DNA of 64,000 nt from Paracoccus aestuariivivens (lineage in GTDB: Bacteria; Pseudomonadota; Alphaproteobacteria; Rhodobacterales; Rhodobacteraceae). The notes under the pieces were generated by a model that searched no databases, had not been told where the DNA came from, and saw only the letters and a list, made by a program, of their open reading frames with translations. Positions 20,418-29,183 of the stretch are shown piece by piece (position 1 is the stretch's first letter; each line of letters begins with the position of its first letter). The position numbers were made by a program, and so were the translations under genes. Location of the stretch: assembly GCF_009711225.1 (NCBI RefSeq), contig NZ_WMIE01000010.1, positions 1-64,000 of the forward strand. The letters are read 5' to 3'.

Positions 20418-21779
20418 TCAGAACGTGTCGACGTGGCTGACGTTGGGCATGCCTGCAATCTGCCACCAGACTCCGCCAAGCACACCACCGATGATGGCCG
20501 GTACAAGCCATGCGAATCCGACTGATGACAGCGGCAGAGCATCATAAAACGCTTGCAGATGAGTCGGAACGACGATGCCCATCTTACCGGAAACGGACAG
20601 GATCAGATCAACGAAACCCATCAGGATCGCCATCAGCGTGGCACCCTTCCAGACACCGTCATTGGTGAAGAAGCAGGACAGGATGCCCAGAAGGACGATG
20701 CAGATGCCCGCCGGATAGAACAGCCGGAAGAAGGGCTCTGCCAGTGCAACGATATGGTCTACGCCGCCAAACGACTGGACCAGCGAGGTCAACGAAACGA
20801 ACCACACGCCTGCGCGGTAGCTGACGCGGCCCCCGCTCCATTGGACGATGTATTTTGCCAGAACGGCTGTGGCTCCGACGGCTGTGGTCAAGCAGGCCAG
20901 AACGACCGCGATTGCCAGCGCGTTGGCCCCGAACCGTCCGGCAAGTTCCGCGACCAGACGGGTCAGGAGGTTGGCTTGCGTCACGTCCGAGCCCAGCACG
21001 CCGCTTCCGGTCGCGCCAAGATATTCCAGACCGCCATAGACGAACAAAAGGCCAAAAAACGTCACCACTGCCGCGCCGAACAGGACGGTCTTGAAGCCGG
21101 TCTTGTCCGTATAGCCGCGATCCCGGACAGCCTCGATGAAGATGATGCCGAACATCAGTCCGCCAAAAACGTCGCCGGTCTGGTAGCCGGTGATCAGCCC
21201 CATGCCGAAGGGGGCAGCGCCTGCCACTCCGGTATCGACCGGCGTACCCAGCGGAGCCAGCACCGACCAGATCACGATGATGCCCAGCAGGCCAAGAAGC
21301 AGCGGGGTCAGGATACGTCCGATCCGGTCAATGACATTCGAGCGGTCCAGCGCGAAATAGATCGTGACGGCAAAGAACAGCGGTATGAAGATCCAGACGC
21401 AGATATGCGCGTTCAGCGAAGGTGCGAGCGTCATGAATCCGGTCTCGAAGGCGACGCTGGCCGTCCTTGGGACCGCGATCATCCATGCCAGAAAAACCAG
21501 CGAGACAAATAGAAGCGCGGAACCGAACCAAGATGCGATCGGCGCGGTCAACCGCTCGACGCTGCCACCGCACAGACCCAGTGCGATCACCGTCAGCACC
21601 GGCAAAAGCATACCGGTCAACAGCAGACCACACAGGGCTTTTGCCCAACCTGCACCGGCCACGAAACCGATCTGCGGCGGGAAAATCAGATTCCCCGCAC
21701 CGAAGAAGACCGCGAACATCGCGAAACCCACGATCAGGCAGTCGCGATAGATCGACCTCGTCCCGATGGTATTACTCAT
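20418..21779 (-). CDS. brnQ: Branched-chain amino acid carrier BrnQ
   Basis: A 453-residue integral membrane protein of the LIVCS family, a cation-coupled importer of Leu, Ile and Val. It opens with the typical CLIVGFAMFAVFFGAGNLIFPP and continues with about 12 hydrophobic segments, including GFGMGLITGYQTGD-like helix 6 text (PFGMGLITGYQTGDVFGGLMF). The ATG at 21779 starts the conserved part; the frame extends upstream but that stretch is Arg/Pro-rich and unlike the family. Leu/Ile/Val uptake feeds propionyl-CoA, which suits the pcc operon nearby, though the two are separately transcribed. Confidence 0.93.
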   Translation of the reverse strand: MSNTIGTRSIYRDCLIVGFAMFAVFFGAGNLIFPPQIGFVAGAGWAKALCGLLLTGMLLPVLTVIALGLCGGSVERLTAPIASWFGSALLFVSLVFLAWMIAVPRTASVAFETGFMTLAPSLNAHICVWIFIPLFFAVTIYFALDRSNVIDRIGRILTPLLLGLLGIIVIWSVLAPLGTPVDTGVAGAAPFGMGLITGYQTGDVFGGLMFGIIFIEAVRDRGYTDKTGFKTVLFGAAVVTFFGLLFVYGGLEYLGATGSGVLGSDVTQANLLTRLVAELAGRFGANALAIAVVLACLTTAVGATAVLAKYIVQWSGGRVSYRAGVWFVSLTSLVQSFGGVDHIVALAEPFFRLFYPAGICIVLLGILSCFFTNDGVWKGATLMAILMGFVDLILSVSGKMGIVVPTHLQAFYDALPLSSVGFAWLVPAIIGGVLGGVWWQIAGMPNVSHVDTF

Positions 21780-22259
21780 TCTAACCTCGTCAACTCGTCC
21801 CTGCTTTCGACAGCCAAGCCGGATGCACCCCAGGGTTGTTCGGGGTGCCGATTTCCGTTGCTGCGCTGCTGGAAACGCGCCTTTTCCTGTTTTGCCTTGC
21901 GTTTTGCAACTGTCTTTTGTCCACGCATCCGGCGTCCGCGCGGATTCGGGACGGGGCAAAGCCCTGCTTGTACTTCTGGTGTGATGGGGGCCGCCTGCTG
22001 GCCGCGCCTCATGCATATCCGAACTTGGATTTTCGACCCTGATGGATACGTCGCGTAACCTAAGCTGCGGTGGGTTTGTTTTGAACCGTTTAGTTTAGGA
22101 CATATTGACGCGGAATAGACGGCCCCAAGATTTCTCTCGCCTCGGGCCGACCGATATTTCATCGAAACGTCACCGAACTCTCGTCCTAACGCCACAGTCC
22201 GGGCGCAAAGCCTGCGCGACTTCACAGGACGTCGCCACGCCATAATGCGAGAGGGAAAA
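21780..22259. other. 480-base divergent intergenic region
   Basis: This separates leftward brnQ from the rightward phosphodiester-uptake operon and should hold both promoters. I find no convincing gene. A possible promoter for the right-hand operon is the TTGACG at 22104-22109 in an AT-richer patch (22060-22110). No clear operator palindrome was found, and no regulator gene for the right-hand operon adjoins it. Confidence 0.4.
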
Positions 22260-23891
22260 ATGCTAATCAATCGCCGCCATACGCTGGGCCTGTTCGGAGC
22301 CGCTGCCGGTTCGCTTATCCTGCCGCGTGGCTTGCGTGCCCAAGGCGCGCGCCGCGAAATCACCATCGCCGTGCAGAAGATCACCAATAACAATACGCTC
22401 GACATCTGGAACGAGCAGTCGAATGTCGGCGAGCGCGTCTTCTTCCCGAACCTGTGGGAAGGTCTGATCCTGCGCGACTGGATGGGCAATCAGGGTCCGG
22501 TTCCGGGTCTTGCGACCGAATGGAAGCGGCTGGACGATAAGACCATCGAACTGAAACTGCGCCAAGGCGTCCGCTTCCATAACGGCGACGAGCTGACCGC
22601 CGATGACGTGGTTTTCTCGTTCTCGGACGAACGTCTGTTCGCCGGCACCGAACCCGCAGGCGGCAAGACGCTTTACGAGGAAAACTTCAAGCCGCAATCC
22701 GCCAAGGAGCTGCCCGCGAACATCCCCGGTATCGCGCGTCGGTTGTGGCCCGCCTTGCGTGGCGTCGAGGCGGTCGACAAGTACACCGTGCGTTTCCACA
22801 ACGCGACGCCGGACGTCACGTTGGAGGGCCGTCTTTATGCCTTTGGCTCGCAGATCGCCAACAAGCGTGCTTGGGACGAAGCCGCGAGCTATGCCGATTG
22901 GGCCGCCAAACCCGTCACCACCGGCCCCTATATGGTCGAGGATTATCGTCCCGATGTCTCGCTGACGCTGGTCGCCTTTGACGATTACTGGGGTGGCCGT
23001 CCGCCGCTGCAGCGCATCCGCTTTGTCGAAGTCCCCGAGGTCGCCAGTCGCGTGAACGGTCTTCTGTCGGGCGAATATGACTTTGCCTGCGACCTGCCGC
23101 CGGACCAGATCGCCACCATCGCGGCGGCTCCGGGGCTTGAGGTGCAATCCTCGACCATCTGGAACCACCGCATCTCGGTCTTCAACAAGCAGAACGAGAT
23201 CATGGCCGATCCTCTGGTCCGTCGTGCCTTTACCCATTCGATCGACCGCAAGGCGATTGTCGATGCGCTTTGGGGCGGGCAGACCACCATTCCTGCGGGC
23301 ATGCAGTTCGACTCGTTCAAGACCTCGGACATGTTTGTCGAAGGTTGGGCCGTGCCGGAATACAATCCCGATCTGGCCCGCGACCTGCTGAAGCAAGCGG
23401 GCTACAAGGGCGATGCGATCCCTTATCGGCTGTTGAACAACTACTACACCAACCAGACGCCTACCGCGCAAATTCTGGTCGAGATGTGGAAACAGGTCGG
23501 TCTGAACGTCGAGATCCAGATGAAGGAAAACTGGGCACAGATCCACGATCCTGAAGGCACCAAGGGCGTGCGCGACTGGTCGGCCTCGAACAACATCAAC
23601 GATCCTATCACCCCTCTGGTCGTGCAGTTCGGTCCGAACGGCGAAGCACAGCAGAAGCGCGACTTCTGGAATGAGGAAGTGAACCAGCTTTCCGTCGTGC
23701 TGGAAACCTCGACCAATCACGGCGACCGCAAGAAAGCCATCGCGCGCATGCTGGAGATCTGCGAGCGCGAGGATCCGGCCTTTACCGTGCTGCACCAGAA
23801 CGCGGTCTTTACCGGCATGAAGAAGGATCTGAACTGGAAAGCCGCGCCCGCCTTCGCGATGGATTTCCGCGCCACGAACTGGAACGTCTGA
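22260..23891 (+). CDS. ABC transporter family-5 substrate-binding protein (AccA-like context)
   Basis: A 543-residue periplasmic binding protein of the peptide/opine/nickel (SBP_bac_5) family. The N-terminus NRRHTLGLFGAAAGSLILPR has a twin-arginine pair and hydrophobic core, so export is probably by Tat. Family features include VFFPNLWEGLILRDWMGNQG, LKLRQGVRFHNGDELTADDV and RRAFTHSIDRKAIVDALWGG. The ATG at 22260 has GAGGG in place. It is the first gene of an operon ending in phosphodiesterase, phosphatase and isomerase genes, so the ligand is probably a phosphodiester and not a peptide. A hairpin follows it. Confidence 0.9.
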   Translation: MLINRRHTLGLFGAAAGSLILPRGLRAQGARREITIAVQKITNNNTLDIWNEQSNVGERVFFPNLWEGLILRDWMGNQGPVPGLATEWKRLDDKTIELKLRQGVRFHNGDELTADDVVFSFSDERLFAGTEPAGGKTLYEENFKPQSAKELPANIPGIARRLWPALRGVEAVDKYTVRFHNATPDVTLEGRLYAFGSQIANKRAWDEAASYADWAAKPVTTGPYMVEDYRPDVSLTLVAFDDYWGGRPPLQRIRFVEVPEVASRVNGLLSGEYDFACDLPPDQIATIAAAPGLEVQSSTIWNHRISVFNKQNEIMADPLVRRAFTHSIDRKAIVDALWGGQTTIPAGMQFDSFKTSDMFVEGWAVPEYNPDLARDLLKQAGYKGDAIPYRLLNNYYTNQTPTAQILVEMWKQVGLNVEIQMKENWAQIHDPEGTKGVRDWSASNNINDPITPLVVQFGPNGEAQQKRDFWNEEVNQLSVVLETSTNHGDRKKAIARMLEICEREDPAFTVLHQNAVFTGMKKDLNWKAAPAFAMDFRATNWNV

Positions 23892-23901
23892 TTTTCGAAA
23901 G

Positions 23902-23929
23902 GCAGGGCGGGTCAAAGCATCCGCCCTGC
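23902..23929 (+). terminator. Intercistronic hairpin after the binding-protein gene
   Basis: GCAGGGCGG and CCGCCCTGC form a perfect 9-base stem with a 10-base loop in the 70-base gap before the first ATPase gene. Such hairpins commonly protect the binding-protein message or partly stop transcription so that the binding protein outnumbers the membrane parts. No strong U-tract follows. Confidence 0.6.
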
Positions 23930-23961
23930 TGCATTTCTACCCAGCAAGACAGGAGGGAGCG

Positions 23962-24951
23962 ATGGCATTTGTCTCCATCCGGGACCTGCGGGTCGCCTTT
24001 GATGGCGTCCGCGTCCTGCACGGAATTGATCTGGATATCGGCAAAGGCGAGGCTATCGGGCTGGTCGGGGAAAGCGGCTGCGGCAAGTCGGTCACATGGC
24101 TTGCGGCGCTTGGACTGTTGCCCGGCAAGGCGCGGGTCGAGGGCTCGGTCACGCTTGACGGCCAGCAGTTGATCGGCGCGCCACGCAGTCAACTGGAACA
24201 GATACGCGGTGCGCGTATCGCGATGATCTTTCAGGACCCGTCATCCTCGCTTAATCCGGTACAACGCGTCGGTCGGCAGATCGGCGAGAGCCTGCGCCTG
24301 CATCGCGGATTGCGCGGCGCGCAGGCCCGGACCGAGGTGTTGCGCTTGATGGACATGGTCGGCATTCCCGACGCCAAGCGGCGCATCGACCTGTATCCGC
24401 ATGAGTTTTCAGGCGGCCAGTGCCAGCGCATCATGATCGCTATGGCGCTTGCCGGCCAGCCAGATCTGCTGATCGCGGATGAGCCGACGACCGCGCTGGA
24501 CGCGACCATTCAGGCCCAGATCCTTGAACTACTGTCGGGTATCCGGCGCGAGACCGGCATGGCGCTGGTCTTTATCAGCCACGATCTGGGCGCGGTTTCG
24601 GCGGTGTGTGACCGTGCGGCGGTGATGTATGCCGGTCGGATCGTCGAGACGAACGATATCCGCAGCCTGTTCGCAGCACCCGCCCATCCCTATACGCAAG
24701 GCTTGCTGCGGGCCATTCCCGATATCGACGCCAGCCGCGCCCGACTTGTCCCGATCGAGGGCACCGTGCCCGACCCCGCCGCCTTGCCCACGGGTTGCGC
24801 CTTCGCGCCGCGATGCCCGCGCAATTCGCAGCTTTGCCAGAACTATGCACCTGACCTGAAGCCGCAATCTGCCGGAGGGGTCGTCTCGTGCTTCTATCCT
24901 GTCGAGGCGGATCAAACAGCCATGAGCCAACGGCAGGAGGTATGGGCATGA
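23962..24951 (+). CDS. ABC transporter ATP-binding protein, OppD/DppD type
   Basis: A 329-residue ATPase of the oligopeptide/opine import family. It has Walker [10 protein letters not shown]-loop [12 protein letters not shown], signature FSGGQCQR, Walker [13 protein letters not shown] and H-loop FISHDLGAV. The C-terminal oligo_HPY extension is present: [12 protein letters not shown] then [11 protein letters not shown] with cysteines (C-x-N-Y style end). It pairs with the next ATPase, whose ATG overlaps its stop (ATGA at 24948), showing translational coupling. Confidence 0.94.
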   Translation: MAFVSIRDLRVAFDGVRVLHGIDLDIGKGEAIGLVGESGCGKSVTWLAALGLLPGKARVEGSVTLDGQQLIGAPRSQLEQIRGARIAMIFQDPSSSLNPVQRVGRQIGESLRLHRGLRGAQARTEVLRLMDMVGIPDAKRRIDLYPHEFSGGQCQRIMIAMALAGQPDLLIADEPTTALDATIQAQILELLSGIRRETGMALVFISHDLGAVSAVCDRAAVMYAGRIVETNDIRSLFAAPAHPYTQGLLRAIPDIDASRARLVPIEGTVPDPAALPTGCAFAPRCPRNSQLCQNYAPDLKPQSAGGVVSCFYPVEADQTAMSQRQEVWA

Positions 24952-25925
24952 GCATTTTGCTGGATGTGCGCAATGTCGTCCAAACCTACACCACCGCCAG
25001 AACCATGTTCGGCAGAACCAGCGAAATTCGCGCGGTCGATGGCATCGACCTGACAGTCCGTGAAGGCGAGATTCTGGGTATCGTGGGCGAAAGTGGCTCG
25101 GGGAAATCGACCTTGGGCCGGATGCTTCTTGGGCTGGAAACCCCAAGCCGAGGCGAAGTGATCTATCGCGGCAATCCGATGCCGCCCCCGCATAGCGTCG
25201 AATGGCGCGCGCTGCGGGCCCACATGCAACTGATCTTTCAGGACCCGCTGGCGGCACTGGACCGCCGTATGACTATTGCGCGTCAAATCGCCGAACCGCT
25301 CGAGATCCACGGTCTGGCCAAGGGTGATGCCCTGCGCAACCGTGTCGCGGAACTGATGGCCAAGGTTGGTCTGCGCAAGGATCAGGCCAATCGCTATCCG
25401 CATGAGCTGTCGGGTGGCCAGCGCCAGCGCGTGGTGATTGCTCGCGCCTTGGCTAGCGCACCGCGTTTTCTGGTCTGCGATGAGCCGGTTTCGGCGTTGG
25501 ATGTCTCGATCCAGGCTCAGGTCGTGAACCTGCTGCGCGACCTGCAAGAACGAGAGCGGCTGACCATGGTTTTCATCAGCCATGACCTGAAGGTGGTGCG
25601 CAATATCTGCGACCGCGTGGCGGTCATGTATCTGGGTCGCGTGGTCGAGGAAGCGCCCTCCGACCAGATCTTCTCGGATCCGCGCCACCCCTATACGCAG
25701 GCGCTGGTGTCCTCAATCCCTCGGCCGGGGCAGGGCCTGAGCGGACGGATCGTCCTGTCGGGCGAGCCTCCGAACCCGGCGAACCGACCGACGGGCTGTG
25801 CCTTTCATCCACGATGCCGCTTCGCGGATGCGCAATGCGCGGCGACCCAACCCGAACTGCAACGACATGACGGCCATCTGGCAGCCTGCCTGAAGTTCGT
25901 CCGCGCCCGGCAATTTGCCGCCTGA
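24948..25925 (+). CDS. ABC transporter ATP-binding protein, OppF/DppF type
   Basis: A 325-residue second ATPase. Walker [44 protein letters not shown] and FISHDLKVVRNI are all intact. The C-terminal oligo_HPY part reads PYTQALVSSIPRPG and PTGCAFHPRC. The start is set by GGCAGGAGG at 24933-24940: the ATG at 24948 is 7 bases away, while one at 24942 is too close. It overlaps the preceding stop by four bases. Confidence 0.94.
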   Translation: MSILLDVRNVVQTYTTARTMFGRTSEIRAVDGIDLTVREGEILGIVGESGSGKSTLGRMLLGLETPSRGEVIYRGNPMPPPHSVEWRALRAHMQLIFQDPLAALDRRMTIARQIAEPLEIHGLAKGDALRNRVAELMAKVGLRKDQANRYPHELSGGQRQRVVIARALASAPRFLVCDEPVSALDVSIQAQVVNLLRDLQERERLTMVFISHDLKVVRNICDRVAVMYLGRVVEEAPSDQIFSDPRHPYTQALVSSIPRPGQGLSGRIVLSGEPPNPANRPTGCAFHPRCRFADAQCAATQPELQRHDGHLAACLKFVRARQFAA

Positions 25926-25932
25926 GGACCCA

Positions 25933-26862
25933 ATGTTCCGATTCATACTTGCCAAGCTTGTCCGCGCCTTCCTGACAATCCTGCTGGTCGTGACATTCGC
26001 TTTCATCGTGCTGCGGATGTCGGGCGATCCGGCGCAGATCATGCTGGGACCGGACGCACCCCAAGACGCCGTTGACGCGTTCCGTGCGCGTTGGGGGTTG
26101 GATGATCCGCTGTGGCAGCAATATCTGGCCTATCTTCAGCAGATACTCAGCTTCGACTTCGGAGTCTCGATGCGGGATCAATCGCCCGCGATCAAACTTG
26201 TGCTGGAACGTATTCCCGCGACGTTGGCCCTGACTATACCCGCGCTGATCCTGAAACTATGCATCGGGATTCCGGCGGGGGTCTATGCGGCGCTGCACCG
26301 CCAATCGGTCGCGGATCGCGGTGTCATCATGGCCTCGATCTTTGGCTTTACCATACCATCATTCGTGTTGGGGTTGGTGCTGGTCCTGATCTTTGCCGTG
26401 ACGCTGGACTGGCTACCATCGGGCGGTCAGGACAGTTGGCGGCACGCGATCCTGCCCATCGCAACGCTATCCATCGGCGGTATCGGCATTCTGGCCCGTT
26501 TCTCGCGCTCGGCCATGATCGAGGTGTTGGGCCAGCCCTATATCCGCACCGCCATGGCCAAGGGCCTGCCGTGGCGTGATGTGGTCTGGCGTCACGCCTT
26601 GCCCAACGCTGCCGTCCCGATCGTGACATTGGTCGGCTTCATGGTCGGTTCGCTGATCGCCGGCGCGGTTGTCGTGGAAAGCATCTTCTCATGGCCCGGA
26701 GTGGGGCGCCTGATCGTCGTCTCGGTGGCGAACCGCGATCTTGCCGTGGTGCAGTGCCTGCTGCTCGTCATCGCCGCCTCGATGGTGATGGCGAACCTGC
26801 TGGTCGATTTTGCCTATGGTCTGCTGGACCCGCGCCTGCGCGCGAAACCCGCCGCGCATTAA
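25933..26862 (+). CDS. ABC transporter permease, DppB type
   Basis: A 309-residue inner-membrane permease. It begins FILAKLVRAFLTILLVVTFAF (first helix), has RARWGLDDPLWQQYLAYL typical of the family, and the EAA loop YIRTAMAKGLPWRDVVWRH, which docks the ATPases. About six membrane segments are visible. The ATG at 25933 lies 7 bases after the previous stop. Confidence 0.93.
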   Translation: MFRFILAKLVRAFLTILLVVTFAFIVLRMSGDPAQIMLGPDAPQDAVDAFRARWGLDDPLWQQYLAYLQQILSFDFGVSMRDQSPAIKLVLERIPATLALTIPALILKLCIGIPAGVYAALHRQSVADRGVIMASIFGFTIPSFVLGLVLVLIFAVTLDWLPSGGQDSWRHAILPIATLSIGGIGILARFSRSAMIEVLGQPYIRTAMAKGLPWRDVVWRHALPNAAVPIVTLVGFMVGSLIAGAVVVESIFSWPGVGRLIVVSVANRDLAVVQCLLLVIAASMVMANLLVDFAYGLLDPRLRAKPAAH

Positions 26863-26872
26863 GGAGCCGATG

Positions 26873-27733
26873 ATGAGTATTGCACCCGCTGTTCCTGCTC
26901 CGCGCATGATCACACGTATCCGCCTGAAAATGCCGATACTTGTCATCATCGCCGTGGGCTGGATCTCGCTGATGGTTCTGACCGCGATCTTCGCCGACCA
27001 ACTGCGCCCCTACGAAATTACCCGCATGGATCTGATGGCGCGGCTCGCGCCAATGGGGACGCCCGGACATTGGCTGGGCACGGATGAACTGGGTCGCGAT
27101 GTGCTGACGCGATTGATCCAGTCGATCCGCGTCTCGCTGATGATCGCGTTCGGCGCGACGATCCTGTCGGCGGTCTTCGGCACGACGCTGGGCTTTCTGG
27201 CCGCGCAGTTCCGCGGCTGGGTCGAGCATCTGGTCATGGCATTGGCCGATTTTCAGGCCGCGCTTCCCTTCATGATCATGTCGCTGGCCGTGCTGGCCTT
27301 TTTCGGCTCGTCGATGATCTTGCTGGTGTGCCTGATGGGTTTTTATGGGTGGGAGCGTTACGCCCGTATCGCGCGCGGGTTGGCCATCTCGGCTTCGGCG
27401 CAGGGCTATGCGGCGGCTGTCGTCCAGCTTGGGGCCTCGCCACGCCGGGTCTATCTGAAACATATCCTGCCCAATGTCGCCTCGACCCTGATCGTGTCGA
27501 TGACGCTGACCTTCCCCGAGATCATCCTGATGGAATCCGGCCTTAGCTTTCTGGGACTGGGTGTGCAACCGCCCCAGACCTCGCTGGGAAACATGGTGGG
27601 TTTCGGGCGCGAGTATCTGACCCGTGCGCCGTGGATCATGCTGGCACCGTCCATCGTCATTGTGCTGACGACGCTGAGCATCTCTCTGCTGGGGGATTGG
27701 CTGCGCGACCGTCTTGACCCGACTATTCGCTGA
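26873..27733 (+). CDS. ABC transporter permease, DppC type
   Basis: A 286-residue permease partner of the DppB-type protein. The soluble start is followed by a first membrane segment (VIIAVGWISLMVLTAIFADQ), then GTPGHWLGTDELGRDVLTRL, the family's D-E-x-G-R-D motif, and an EAA loop ASAQGYAAAVVQLGASPRRV. The end GDWLRDRLDP is the usual DppC C-terminus. AAGGAG at 26861-26866 favours the ATG at 26873 over the one three bases earlier. Confidence 0.93.
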   Translation: MSIAPAVPAPRMITRIRLKMPILVIIAVGWISLMVLTAIFADQLRPYEITRMDLMARLAPMGTPGHWLGTDELGRDVLTRLIQSIRVSLMIAFGATILSAVFGTTLGFLAAQFRGWVEHLVMALADFQAALPFMIMSLAVLAFFGSSMILLVCLMGFYGWERYARIARGLAISASAQGYAAAVVQLGASPRRVYLKHILPNVASTLIVSMTLTFPEIILMESGLSFLGLGVQPPQTSLGNMVGFGREYLTRAPWIMLAPSIVIVLTTLSISLLGDWLRDRLDPTIR

Positions 27734-27745
27734 AAAGGAAATATA

Positions 27746-28504
27746 ATGTCCCAGATCATGGCCCATCGCGGTGCGCGCGACCTATGGGCGGAAAACTCGG
27801 CGCTCGGCTTCCGCGAGGTCGCAAAGCTCGATTTCGATGCCATCGAATTCGACCTTCATTTGACCGATGCCGGTGAGCTGGTGGTTATCCATGACGCCAC
27901 GCTCGAGCGGACCACGAATGGCGCCGGACCGGTACGCAGCCTGACGCGCGACGGTCGCCGCGCGTTGCGCCTGAAAGGGCCTTCGGGCGCGTTGATTGAC
28001 GAAGGCATCCCGAGTTTCGACGAGGTACTGGATATCCTTGGACCGCTTCGCGCCGACCTTTATGTCGAGCTGAAAGCCGATGAAAACGGGATGCCCTATC
28101 CCGATATGGTTGCGCTGGCTGCCGATGCCTTGCGCCAGCGCGGGTTGCAGGATCGCTCGGTCCTGCACAGTTTCGATATTTCGGTTGTACGTGAGATCAA
28201 GAACGTTGCGCCCGAGTTCCGGCGGCTGATCTCGGTCAATCGGGAATGGGCGGCGCGTCAGGGGGGCATCGCTGCGTTCCTTGCCGAAGTCAACGGGTTG
28301 GTCGATATCGTCGGCATCCATCACGAGCTTTACGAGGCCGAATTCGACCTGATCCGCAGTCTGCGCCCGCTTGAGGCAACCTCGGTCTGGACGGTCAACG
28401 AGCCTGAACTGATCCGCCGCTGGATTGCGCGTGGGCCGGGTTTCATCGTCTCGGATAATCCGGTGCTGCTGCGCGAGTTGATGACCGAAAGCTGCCCTGC
28501 ATGA
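27746..28504 (+). CDS. Glycerophosphodiester phosphodiesterase family protein (AccF-like context)
   Basis: A 252-residue GDPD TIM-barrel phosphodiesterase, cytoplasmic (no signal). It begins MSQIMAHRGARDLWAENS with the catalytic His-Arg pair; AIEFDLHLTDAGELVVIHD supplies the metal Glu, Asp and second His; VYVELKAD-like DLYVELKADENG is the next metal strand, and SVWTVNEPELIRRW is the usual tail. It cleaves one ester of a phosphodiester. Its place after an opine/peptide-type importer matches AccF, the agrocinopine phosphodiesterase of Agrobacterium Ti plasmids. Its stop overlaps the next start (ATGA, 28501). Confidence 0.92.
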   Translation: MSQIMAHRGARDLWAENSALGFREVAKLDFDAIEFDLHLTDAGELVVIHDATLERTTNGAGPVRSLTRDGRRALRLKGPSGALIDEGIPSFDEVLDILGPLRADLYVELKADENGMPYPDMVALAADALRQRGLQDRSVLHSFDISVVREIKNVAPEFRRLISVNREWAARQGGIAAFLAEVNGLVDIVGIHHELYEAEFDLIRSLRPLEATSVWTVNEPELIRRWIARGPGFIVSDNPVLLRELMTESCPA

Positions 28505-29181
28505 GCTATCAGGCAATCCTTTTCGACTGCGACGGCGTGCTTCTGGACAGCGAGCCGCTGGGCTGCGGCGCCTTGGCCGAAGCCCTGACCGCAGCTGGTC
28601 ACGCCATGACCGCAACCGAGGCGGCGCGGATTTTCTCGGGTAACGGGGCTGCGCAAAGTCAGGCGTGGATGGCTGCGGCAGGGCTCGATGCGACGGTAGT
28701 CTTCGCCGATGCAGACCGCCGGTTGTTTGCCATGTTCGACGAACATATCCCGCATATTTCGGGCATCGAGCGTGTCCTGTGGGATTTCGACGTCGCGATG
28801 GCGGTCTGCTCGAATTCGGGGGTGGCTCGGCTCGATCGCTCGATTGCGCGGTCGCCGCTATCCCGCCGTTTCGGCCCGCATATCTATTCGGCGGAACATG
28901 TCGCCAGGGCCAAGCCCGCGCCCGATCTGGCCCTGTTTGCGGCCGCGCGTCTGGGCATCGCGCCAAAGCAGGCGATTTTCATCGATGACAATCCACACGG
29001 CATCCTGTGCGCCCGCGAGGCGGGCTGCCTTGCCGTTGGTTTCGTCGGTCCATCCGAGCATCGGGCGGGCCATGCCGAGCGCCTGCACGAGGCCGGTGCC
29101 GATCATGTCGTCCACGGTATGGACGAATTCCACGCGCTGCTTGGCGCATTCTCTCTTCCGGTTTTTGAACGAGCGGTTTGA
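28501..29181 (+). CDS. HAD-family sugar-phosphate phosphatase (AccG-like context)
   Basis: A 226-residue haloacid-dehalogenase-type phosphatase. The nucleophile motif FDCDGVLLDSEP has Asp9 and Asp11; motif II is VCSNSG, motif III Lys lies in RAKPAPDLALF, and motif IV is FIDDNPHGI. The layout is the beta-phosphoglucomutase/phosphatase subgroup with an inserted helical cap. In the operon it would dephosphorylate the sugar phosphate released by the GDPD enzyme, the role of AccG (arabinose-phosphate phosphatase) in the acc locus. Substrate is inferred. Confidence 0.88.
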   Translation: MSYQAILFDCDGVLLDSEPLGCGALAEALTAAGHAMTATEAARIFSGNGAAQSQAWMAAAGLDATVVFADADRRLFAMFDEHIPHISGIERVLWDFDVAMAVCSNSGVARLDRSIARSPLSRRFGPHIYSAEHVARAKPAPDLALFAAARLGIAPKQAIFIDDNPHGILCAREAGCLAVGFVGPSEHRAGHAERLHEAGADHVVHGMDEFHALLGAFSLPVFERAV

Positions 29182-29183
29182 AC

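Noticed and set aside
22263..23915. A 550-codon minus-strand frame opposite the family-5 binding protein
   Set aside because: Fully antisense to a certain gene with signal peptide and family motifs; no recognisable product.
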